Origin: Botrimarina sp964353155 | GTDB taxonomy: Bacteria > Planctomycetota > Planctomycetia > Pirellulales > Lacipirellulaceae | Reading direction: 5' to 3' | NCBI GenBank assembly: GCA_964353155.1 | Contig: CAYGUP010000016.1 | Location: 6,241 to 70,240, forward strand | Length of the DNA: 64,000 bases | Shown: positions 58,284-64,000 of the stretch, one piece after another | Layout of the letters: the number at the start of each line of letters is the position of its first letter | Numbering within the stretch: position 1 is the stretch's first letter | Made by a program: the position numbers and the translations under genes | The notes under the pieces: model-generated | What the model saw: only the letters and a program-made list of their open reading frames with translations | Told to the model about the DNA's origin: nothing | The model's database searches: none

Positions 58284-58311
58284 TTGCCTTATGTCGAATC
58301 TGTGCTATGAT
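58284..58311 (+). promoter_or_regulatory. Promoter of abiEi, probably giving a leaderless mRNA
   Basis: TTGCCT (58284-58289) and TATGAT (58306-58311) are 16 bases apart. The abiEi ATG starts at 58317, 5 bases after the -10 box, close to the expected transcription start. No Shine-Dalgarno sequence is present. Confidence 0.6.
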
Positions 58312-58316
58312 TTGGC

Positions 58317-59132
58317 ATGGAACGGATGGCACATTTTCTCGACGCGATCGCCGCCGAAGGCAGGCACACCTTCTCGAAGGAGGAGGCCATGCAGGCGATT
58401 GGCCTCTCGTCGGCGGCGTTTCTCGCGGCGGCGGCCCGTCAACAAAAAAAGGGCCGGATCGTCTCGCCACGGCGGGGCTTTTACCTGCTGTTGCGGCCCG
58501 AAGATCGTTCGGTCGGGGCGCCCGATCCGGCGCGTTGGATCGATCCGCTGATGGTGCATCTCGCGATCGACTACCGGGTGTCGCTGCTTCGCGCGGCGGC
58601 GCACCACGGGGCGTCCCACCAAGCCGCGATGCGGTTTCAGGTGGTCGCGCCGAGGCAGCTCAAAGATATCGAGATCGGGCGGCAGCGGATCGACTTTGCG
58701 TACCAGCAGCCCGAGGCGTTTGCGGCGACCAACCGTCCCGAGTGGCTTGTGCGGATCAAGACCGACGCCGGCTACGCCAAGGCGGCTGGGATAGAGCTAA
58801 CTCTGCTGGACTGCGCACGCTATCAGCGCTCAAGCGGCGGCCTGGATGGTCTTGCGCAGGTCGCGCACGACCTGGGCGGCAAGGCCAGCCCCAAGGTGCT
58901 CAAAATTGCGGCAGAGTTCTACGAATCCTCCGCGGTCAGACGCCTGGGGTATTTGCTGGCCTTGTTCGACCACGGCCGTCAGGCCGAGGCGCTCCGCCGC
59001 GCCGCCGAGAAGGCCAAATCCAACGTGCCGCTTGATCCGGCGGTGAAGCCCCTGCCGGGGCTGGAACACGACGACCCTGTCGATGAGACCTGGCGACTCT
59101 TCCTCAACGCCGAGGTGGAGGTCGAGGCATGA
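58317..59132 (+). CDS. abiEi: AbiEi family antitoxin (type IV toxin-antitoxin)
   Basis: The 271-residue protein has an N-terminal winged helix (HTFSKEEAMQAIGLSSAAFL, AAARQQKKGRIVSPRRGFYL) and a C-terminal AbiEi domain (DPARWIDPLMVHLAIDYRVS, LLRAAAHHGASHQAAMRFQV, AGIELTLLDCARYQRSSGGL). In AbiE systems this protein represses transcription and counteracts the nucleotidyltransferase without binding it. It overlaps the toxin gene by ATGA. The promoter places the start codon at or near the 5' end of the message. Confidence 0.87.
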   Translation: MERMAHFLDAIAAEGRHTFSKEEAMQAIGLSSAAFLAAAARQQKKGRIVSPRRGFYLLLRPEDRSVGAPDPARWIDPLMVHLAIDYRVSLLRAAAHHGASHQAAMRFQVVAPRQLKDIEIGRQRIDFAYQQPEAFAATNRPEWLVRIKTDAGYAKAAGIELTLLDCARYQRSSGGLDGLAQVAHDLGGKASPKVLKIAAEFYESSAVRRLGYLLALFDHGRQAEALRRAAEKAKSNVPLDPAVKPLPGLEHDDPVDETWRLFLNAEVEVEA

Positions 59133-59995
59133 TCCCTCGCGACTATTTGCAAGCGTGGCGTAGCCACGCGCCGTGGCCCGACCTGCGGCAGGTCGAGCAA
59201 GACCTCATCATCAGCCGGGCGCTCTGCGACCTATTCCAGAGCCCCGCGCTCGCCGGCAAGATCGCCTTCCGAGGGGGAACGGCGATCCACAAGCTGCTGT
59301 TTGATGAGCCGCTGCGATACTCTGAAGACATTGATCTGGTGCAGATCGAGCCCGGGCCGGTCGGCGATTTTGTCGATGGGGCGAGAGCCGCGCTCGCCTG
59401 GTTGGGCGAGCCCCGCCGCTCGCAGGCGGGGCATTCGATGCACCTCGTCTATGCGTTCGAGCCTGAGGAAGACGTTGCCGCGAAGATGAAGCTCAAGGTG
59501 GAAATCAACACCCGCGAGCACACGCCCTTCGCTCCAATGCGCGGCTACCCGTTCCGGGTCGATAGCCGGTGGTATGGCGGCGAGGCCGAGATCGTTTCCT
59601 ACGAGCCGGACGAGTTGTTCGGCACCAAGCTGCGTGCGTTGTTGCAACGCGACAAGAACCGCGACCTCTTCGACCTTGGCGAAGGCCTCCGAAGCCTGAA
59701 TCTCGACTGCGACCGGGTAGTCGAAGCCTTCCAGTTCTACCTGGATCAACAGGGGCCCGCGATCAGCCGCGCTAACGCCGAGGAGCGGATGCTCGGCAAG
59801 CTCCGCAAGAGCCTCACGGACGATATCGAGCCGCTGCTGCCGCCCCATGTGGACTACTCAGAAGCCCAAGCGGTCGCGGCGTTCGGCGAGGTTTGGAACA
59901 CGCTGATCGCGCGGTTGCCCGGCGATCCGTGGAAGTCCTCGGGGAAAGTGATCGACGCCCTGCGGAGCAGTTCCCTGCCGGATTTGTTGAAGTAG
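59129..59995 (+). CDS. abiEii: AbiEii family nucleotidyltransferase toxin
   Basis: The start overlaps the antitoxin stop (ATGA). The 288-residue protein shows the nucleotidyltransferase core: IAFRGGTAIHKLLF (motif I) and RYSEDIDLVQIE (two catalytic Asp, motif II), then KLKVEINTREHTPF (third acid) and YEPDELFGTKLRALLQRDKN then RDLFDL (motifs typical of DUF1814/AbiEii). AbiEii toxins arrest growth on phage infection, by tRNA or nucleotide modification. With AbiEi it stabilises the element and may provide phage abortive infection. Confidence 0.9.
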   Translation: MIPRDYLQAWRSHAPWPDLRQVEQDLIISRALCDLFQSPALAGKIAFRGGTAIHKLLFDEPLRYSEDIDLVQIEPGPVGDFVDGARAALAWLGEPRRSQAGHSMHLVYAFEPEEDVAAKMKLKVEINTREHTPFAPMRGYPFRVDSRWYGGEAEIVSYEPDELFGTKLRALLQRDKNRDLFDLGEGLRSLNLDCDRVVEAFQFYLDQQGPAISRANAEERMLGKLRKSLTDDIEPLLPPHVDYSEAQAVAAFGEVWNTLIARLPGDPWKSSGKVIDALRSSSLPDLLK

Positions 59996-60006
59996 TTCGT
60001 TAGTCA

Positions 60007-60732
60007 TTATCCTTCCCTCCGTCTTGGAGGGACGCCCCCAGCCGGGGGCGGGCGGTCGTGCTCAAACACCAGACACTGGTCGTGCAATCCTGGGATGAAG
60101 CTCGACCGATAGGTCCGCTTCGATGACGTGTTGCCGTACTGAAAGCGGATGATCTCGGTACAAGCGGGCCAGAGCCGCTCGCGCATCGCCCGCTCGACCA
60201 CCAGGTGCGGCAGCGGCTGAAAGCGTCCCTGGTCGCTATAGCCGCCGATCAAAACCGCGATCTTGCCGCGAGGCGACAGCACCGACTTCGCATTGCGGAG
60301 CACCAACTGCATCCGGTCCATGAAGGCGTCGAGTGTCGGCAGACTCGACAGGCACCGCGGATCGTCGTTGTACCGGATTTGTCGCCAGTACGGCGGATGC
60401 ATCCACACCAGATCGACCTTGCCGATCGCGTCGTAGAGGTGCGGGTCGGCGGCGTCCTGGCCGTGGCGGATGTCCATCGACACGCACGGCAGCTGAAGCT
60501 CCCGGCACACGTCGCGGCAAGTTCCGCTGCCGCTCATGGCGTCGAGGACGCGTTCGGGCTGGAAGTACCGGATCAGGTCGCGGATTAGATAGCCGCCGCA
60601 GTTGCCGCGGTATCTGGCCGAGCCGTACGGTCCCCGTTTTCGGGCCGCGTGGATGCTGGTCAGCTCCGGTGCGGGGCTCGCGTTCTGCGGCGCGGCCGGT
60701 AGCTCGATGAGTGTTGGTGTTGTTGTCGTCAT
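60007..60732 (-). CDS. Orphan DNA methyltransferase-like protein (N4/N6 type)
   Basis: AAGGAGGG precedes the ATG at 60732; the protein has 241 residues. AdoMet motif I is VLDAMSGSGTCRDVC and catalytic motif IV is MHPPYW in DLVWMHPPYWRQIRY, giving an HPPYW variant of the usual (D/N/S)PPY. GKIAVLIGGYSDQGRFQPLP follows. No restriction gene accompanies it. Such methylases on plasmids may mask the element's DNA. It is the third gene of a minus-strand operon with two small genes (gaps 2 and -4 bases). Substrate specificity is unknown; the first residue of motif IV deserves care. Confidence 0.75.
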   Translation of the reverse strand: MTTTTPTLIELPAAPQNASPAPELTSIHAARKRGPYGSARYRGNCGGYLIRDLIRYFQPERVLDAMSGSGTCRDVCRELQLPCVSMDIRHGQDAADPHLYDAIGKVDLVWMHPPYWRQIRYNDDPRCLSSLPTLDAFMDRMQLVLRNAKSVLSPRGKIAVLIGGYSDQGRFQPLPHLVVERAMRERLWPACTEIIRFQYGNTSSKRTYRSSFIPGLHDQCLVFEHDRPPPAGGVPPRRREG

Positions 60733-60734
60733 GG

Positions 60735-61031
60735 TTAGCCCTCCTTGGCTTGTTGGTTAACTTCCTCGCGAAGCTTGCTGACCTGCGTGAGCACTTGCGA
60801 AATGGTCTCTTTCACGAATCCCGAGGAGAAGCTCTCGAGTATCTCGGCGTAGGCCCGGATTCGAACTTCCGTCTCGGCCAGAGCCATCATGTCTGCGAAG
60901 CTCAGCTCGTTGTCGTGCTCGCTAGTGAACTGTGCGATCGTGTTCGCCGCGTCGGTGAGGCTGTCGGCGAGTTGGCGGTCGGCCGGGGCGTAACGCTCCC
61001 GGCCTCCCGCGGCCTCGGTGCGGCGGCTCAT
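60735..61031 (-). CDS. Small helical protein of unknown function
   Basis: This 98-residue protein overlaps the upstream gene (ATGA) and ends 2 bases before the methylase gene, so it is firmly in the operon. It is largely helical and acidic (SLTDAANTIAQFTSEHDNEL, then FADMMALAETEVRIRAYAEI, and VKETISQVLTQVSKLREEV). I do not recognise the family. There is no signal peptide. A structural or regulatory role in plasmid transfer or DNA modification is only a guess from context. Confidence 0.6.
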   Translation of the reverse strand: MSRRTEAAGGRERYAPADRQLADSLTDAANTIAQFTSEHDNELSFADMMALAETEVRIRAYAEILESFSSGFVKETISQVLTQVSKLREEVNQQAKEG

Positions 61032-61306
61032 TCGGAGCTGCCTTCTTCGGCGTTGTCTTCGTTCACGGCTGAACGGAGCTGGCCGATCTGGTCGTAGGCC
61101 TCACCCGCTAGTCTCGCCAACCGTAGCAACTCGGTCGGCGAGAAGTGGTGGCTGTCCTTCCAGTTCCCCTGAGCGTCCGTGTAGCTCCGGCTGATGTCGA
61201 TGCTGTAGCGGGTCCCGCCGTTCTTGCCCGGGTTGGCCCAGACGGTTGCCTTGATGGCCCCGTCGCGGATCGTTGCAGTTGGTTGGTTGTTTTTCTTCGT
61301 GGTCAT
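61028..61306 (-). CDS. Conserved small plasmid-type protein
   Basis: The 92-residue protein has AAAGGAGG before its ATG. A single-strand-like beta pattern (TIRDGAIKATVWANPGKNGG, TRYSIDISRSYTDAQGNWKD) is followed by a helix (FSPTELLRLARLAGEAYDQI). The motif GAIKATVW-x-N with RSY-x-D-x-x-G-x-W is one I associate with small proteins of planctomycete and other mobile elements, of unknown function. The upstream ~170 bases are the second copy of the conserved leader. Confidence 0.65.
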   Translation of the reverse strand: MTTKKNNQPTATIRDGAIKATVWANPGKNGGTRYSIDISRSYTDAQGNWKDSHHFSPTELLRLARLAGEAYDQIGQLRSAVNEDNAEEGSSE

Positions 61307-61754
61307 GGTTTCCTCCTTTGGGTTAGTGGTTGACCGATGCCATCCCAGAAGGCGGTCGGACCAGGGCTCCGCATCAAGGCCCGCAGGCCGCGCAGCGGGC
61401 GGCGAAGATGGTTCTGAAACGCAGCGGAACGTCCGTCTGCAGCCGAGCCTTGAGGCGGAGCCGACGACCGTCAGGATGCATCGAAAGGTCAGCTACTCAT
61501 CCAAAGGGGTTAGGAAACGCGGGCATCACGAAGCCAATCCAACCGACGGCCTACTCACGGTTCGCTCGCCATCACCCGTCTGGTAATTCCGAGCCGCACG
61601 GTAGGGGCAGATACTGCTGCATGACAGCCGATGCAAAGGAGTGAGCGGTGACACACAGAACAGTCACCGCACGCCGGCTGATTCTCAAGCGTGGCAAGAT
61701 TTGGTAAGGTTGAGACCCTGGGCACGACACACTGCTATCCCGGACGACAAGACC
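61307..61754. other. Intergenic region with conserved leader and MerR-like promoter
   Basis: This holds leader copy B (61316-61483) and the promoter region of the 61755 gene. An in-frame extension of the latter to 61641 has no domain character. Nothing else was identified. Confidence 0.5.
61316..61483 (-). ncRNA. Conserved GC-rich leader, copy B (candidate structured RNA)
   Basis: The motifs of copy A recur in the same order: GCCCGCAGG (61379-61387), CGAAGATGG (61403-61411) and CCGTCTGCAG (61433-61442), then a CCTTGAGG block and CATCG near the distal end. On the minus strand it ends at the AAAGGAGG ribosome-binding site of the 61028-61306 gene. Distances between motifs differ slightly from copy A, as expected for variable hairpins. 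Confidence 0.5.
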
Positions 61755-61973
61755 ATGCCGAAGCTCGACGAGTACCTCCGCATCACCGAGGCGGCCGAGT
61801 ACGTCGGTGTCGCCCCGAATACGCTCCGCAACTGGGGCAAGAACGGTAAGCTCACCGAACGCCGGCACCCGGTGAACGGTTACCGGCTGTACGCCCGCGA
61901 GGACCTGGACGCGCTGCTCAAAACGACCGAGCGGCTGCGCCTACCGAAACAGACCAAGACGAAGCCCAAGTGA
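61755..61973 (+). CDS. MerR/excisionase-type helix-turn-helix protein
   Basis: The ATG at 61755 gives 72 residues; a longer in-frame start exists at 61641 but adds no recognisable domain. The sequence YLRITEAAEYVGVAPNTLRN, then WGKNGKLTERRHPVNGYRLY is a complete MerR/Xis winged helix with the final ARED-x-DALL helix. Such short proteins act as regulators or recombination directionality factors. It precedes two DNA methylase genes in the same direction, and may control them or the excision of the island. Confidence 0.75.
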   Translation: MPKLDEYLRITEAAEYVGVAPNTLRNWGKNGKLTERRHPVNGYRLYAREDLDALLKTTERLRLPKQTKTKPK

Positions 61974-62026
61974 TCTAACGACTCACGAGTCAAGCTCCTC
62001 TGCCGCAAGCCCGACGGAATGCACGG

Positions 62027-62728
62027 ATGCCAACGCTGAAACGGACCAACCAGTTGACCGACGCGACGCCACCCCCGAACCGGCAGTCTGAGAGTCGGCA
62101 ACGCATTATCGACCACGGGGAGGTCTTTACCCCCCCCGGTTTGGTCAACGACATGCTCGACTTGGTTCAGGACGAGTGCGAGAGGATCGAGTCGCGGTTC
62201 CTGGAACCCGCTTGCGGCGATGGAAACTTCTTGGCCGAGGTGCTGCGGCGGAAACTTGCGACAGTCGATAAGCGCAATCGCAAAAGTGGCGATCGATGGC
62301 AGCGGGACGCGGTGATTGCCGTGACCAGCCTGTACGGCATCGACCTGCTGGGCGACAACGTGGCCGCCTGCCGCGAGCGGCTCGCGGTGGTGGTCAGCGA
62401 CGCTTACGCGGTGACCTTCCGTAAACCCCTCGCTGAAGAGGCTCTCGGCGCCATTGCCTACATCTTGTCGCGAAACGTCGTGCAGGGCGACGCCTTATCG
62501 TTCCTAGCCGCCAATGGCGAGCCGATTGTCTTCCCCGAGTGGTCTCCGATGAACGGGCAGATGCTCAAGCGGCGCGACTTTCGGTTCGACCACCTGCTAG
62601 AGCATCAGCGAATCAAGTCGCTGCCGCTGTTCAGTGATTTGGGCGCTGAGGTCTGTCTGCCCGAGCCCGTCCGCGACTATCGCGTCTGCCATTATTTGAA
62701 GGTCGCCGAAGCGGGGACGACGGAATGA
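62027..62728 (+). CDS. N6-adenine methylase-like protein, N-terminal type (no catalytic motif)
   Basis: This 233-residue protein shows GEVFTPPGLVNDMLDLVQDE (substrate/AdoMet region, motif X) and FLEPACGDGNFLAEVLRR (AdoMet motif I), then YGIDLLGDNVAACRERL (motif II). The NPPY catalytic motif IV is not present; after residue ~160 the sequence diverges. It overlaps the next gene by 4 bases (ATGA). The second protein also has motif I and the NPPY motif, so this one may be a non-catalytic partner. A split or degenerate duplication is the alternative. Confidence 0.7.
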   Translation: MPTLKRTNQLTDATPPPNRQSESRQRIIDHGEVFTPPGLVNDMLDLVQDECERIESRFLEPACGDGNFLAEVLRRKLATVDKRNRKSGDRWQRDAVIAVTSLYGIDLLGDNVAACRERLAVVVSDAYAVTFRKPLAEEALGAIAYILSRNVVQGDALSFLAANGEPIVFPEWSPMNGQMLKRRDFRFDHLLEHQRIKSLPLFSDLGAEVCLPEPVRDYRVCHYLKVAEAGTTE

Positions 62729-63975
62729 GCGACAAGCTGGTCAACCATAACCCCGACATCCTCACCTGCCTGGCGAACCTCTCGGCGGACGAGGTGTTCA
62801 CGCCGCCGAAGCTGGCGAACGCCATGCTCGATATCCTGCCGCAGGAACTGTTCGAGAACCCCGAGACGACGTTCCTCGATCCCTTCACGAAGAGCGGCGT
62901 GTTCCTGCGAGAGATTGCCAGCCGGCTGAACAAGGGCCTCGCCAGCCAGATGCCCGACGATCAGCAACGCATCGACCATATCCTGACGAAGCAGGTGTTC
63001 GGCCTAGCGATCAGCGAGCTCACCTGGCTGCTGGCCCGGCGGAGCCTCTACTGCTCGAAGAAGGCTGACGGCAAGTTCAGCATCTGCACGCAGTTCGACA
63101 CGCCCCACGGCAACGTGCGGTTCCCGCGGACGCAGCACCAGTGGAACAATGCCGGCCGCTGCGAGCAGTGCGGGGCCAACCGAGACAACTACGAACGCGG
63201 CGACTCGCTGGAAGCGTACGCCTATCCCTTCATCCACGGCATTGACCCACATGAGGAGTTTGGCGTGAAATTTGACGTGATCGTTGGGAACCCGCCGTAT
63301 CAGTTGGACACCGGCGGATCGGGACGGCAGGCGCGACCGATCTACAACCTGTTCATCCAGCAAGCCAAGAAACTTGCCCCGCGATTCATCACGATGGTTA
63401 TCCCGTCGCGATGGTTTGCCGGTGGAATGGGTTTGGATGACTTTCGGTCGGACATGCTTTCCGATGACCGCATTCGCGAGATTGTGGATTACCCCGACGC
63501 TCGCGAGGTATTTCCCGGTGTTGATGTTGCCGGCGGAATCTGCTTCTTCCGATGGGACCGCGATTCACGGGGCCCATGCAGCGTCACGAACAAATTTCAC
63601 GGCGATGTTTTCAACAGCACGCGCCCGCTGGACGAGTTTCCGACGTTCGTCCGATTTGGACCGGCGGTAACCATTCTGCGAAAGGTTCAAGCGGCTAAAG
63701 AGCCGTCCTTCGTTGAGGTCGTTTCTTCAACGAGGCCTTTTGGTATCCAAACGAGCGCTCGTCCCGTTGGACACGGAGCTATCCGACTAGTTTCCTCCGG
63801 CGGTGAGGGCATGATTCCGTCGTCGCTTGTCACGGCAGGTCAGGATCTCGTTAACGAGTGGAAGGTGATGACGTCAAAGACCTCCCATGATCACGCGGGG
63901 CAACCTGACAAGGACGGATCGCGGCGAGTGCTTTCTAGACTTGAGCTGCTAGTGTACCGCGGCGCTATTCCCTGA
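62725..63975 (+). CDS. Eco57I-type adenine methylase, probably truncated at the C terminus
   Basis: The 416-residue protein has ADEVFTPPKLANAMLDILPQ, then FLDPFTKSGVFLREI (motif I), CEQCG in a small zinc-like region, and FDVIVGNPPYQLDTGGSG (catalytic NPPY, motif IV), then FITMVIPSRWFAGGMG. This is an Eco57I/type IIG-like methylase. The end (SRRVLSRLELLVYRGAIP) breaks off just where relatives continue with target-recognition and restriction parts, and the window ends 25 bases later, so a frameshift or rearrangement near 63940 is likely. With 62027-62728 it forms a possible restriction-modification module. Confidence 0.78.
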   Translation: MSDKLVNHNPDILTCLANLSADEVFTPPKLANAMLDILPQELFENPETTFLDPFTKSGVFLREIASRLNKGLASQMPDDQQRIDHILTKQVFGLAISELTWLLARRSLYCSKKADGKFSICTQFDTPHGNVRFPRTQHQWNNAGRCEQCGANRDNYERGDSLEAYAYPFIHGIDPHEEFGVKFDVIVGNPPYQLDTGGSGRQARPIYNLFIQQAKKLAPRFITMVIPSRWFAGGMGLDDFRSDMLSDDRIREIVDYPDAREVFPGVDVAGGICFFRWDRDSRGPCSVTNKFHGDVFNSTRPLDEFPTFVRFGPAVTILRKVQAAKEPSFVEVVSSTRPFGIQTSARPVGHGAIRLVSSGGEGMIPSSLVTAGQDLVNEWKVMTSKTSHDHAGQPDKDGSRRVLSRLELLVYRGAIP

Positions 63976-64000
63976 GAGTATTGCGCTGTCCGGTGGGTTG

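Larger units (their letters stand above)
57782..58316. other. GC-rich intergenic region between mobC and abiEi; likely oriT region
   Basis: There is no gene here. The segment 57880-58020 is packed with G/C-rich inverted repeats (for example CCCCTGGACCCCCACGACC on the minus strand). The mobC promoter/operator lies at 58108-58141 and the abiEi promoter at 58284-58311. Its place directly upstream of mobC makes it the best candidate for the transfer origin, although no specific nick site was recognised. Confidence 0.5.

Overview
The window looks like a GC-rich chromosomal segment of a planctomycete, most likely of the Pirellulales (Lacipirellulaceae type). The evidence is the gene content. There are three DUF1501 proteins, two of them directly paired with DUF1549/DUF1553 (PSD1-type) proteins and the third in a five-gene operon that also contains one. 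There are also planctomycete cytochrome c domains, DUF1559 prepilin-like protein with a lipoprotein partner, LamG/dockerin/PEP-CTERM surface proteins, an ECF sigma factor, and an interspersed inverted repeat whose translation reads EGEAPAEP.

Layout: 1-5700 holds secreted proteins, a trypsin-like S1C protease and an ECF sigma factor. 5882-9499 is a complete 3.6-kb IS1-family transposon with 28-bp terminal inverted repeats (27/28 identical) and an 8-bp target duplication. It carries passenger genes: a winged-helix protein and a ribbon-helix-helix / DUF3800 / small nuclease-like set. 9622-19032 is a translationally coupled five-gene operon (DUF1501, PPC protein, DUF1549/1553, cytochrome c-WD40 protein, ABC permease). 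It converges on a second operon (PSD1, DUF1501, ABC ATPase; 23580-18992), so the permease and ATPase genes overlap tail to tail. 23816-29027 encodes a DUF1559 pseudopilin, a small lipoprotein and two LamG/dockerin/PEP-CTERM proteins, one of which looks like two such proteins fused. 29573-36130 is a heavy-metal RND efflux operon (outer-membrane factor, small His/Cys protein, His-rich adaptor, pump). 36383-40299 is another PSD1-DUF1501 pair and 40652-42985 a TonB-dependent receptor.

From a tRNA/tmRNA 3'-end fragment with its terminator (about 43266-43320) to the end of the window the content becomes accessory. It comprises a four-gene cluster (unknown protein, QueC-like PP-loop enzyme, XRE-ImmA/IrrE protease, PIN nuclease), a tripartite HipBST toxin-antitoxin locus with three TTCCCGTACGGGAA operators, LRR and DUF3841 genes, ArdC antirestriction, DUF6876, ParA plus an RHH partner, a frameshifted alpha-toroid/HEPN-like gene, MobC plus relaxase, AbiEi/AbiEii, an orphan methylase with two small genes, a MerR/Xis-like protein and two adenine methylase genes. 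This reads as an integrated mobilisable plasmid-like island rich in defence and stability modules. No integrase was found within the window.

The most promising candidate for an undescribed system is the four-gene QueC-like / ImmA-IrrE / PIN operon (44140-47388). QueC-like enzymes are known in Qat and type IV CBASS immunity, but the neighbours here differ from both. All functional calls come from motif recognition by eye; no database search was run.
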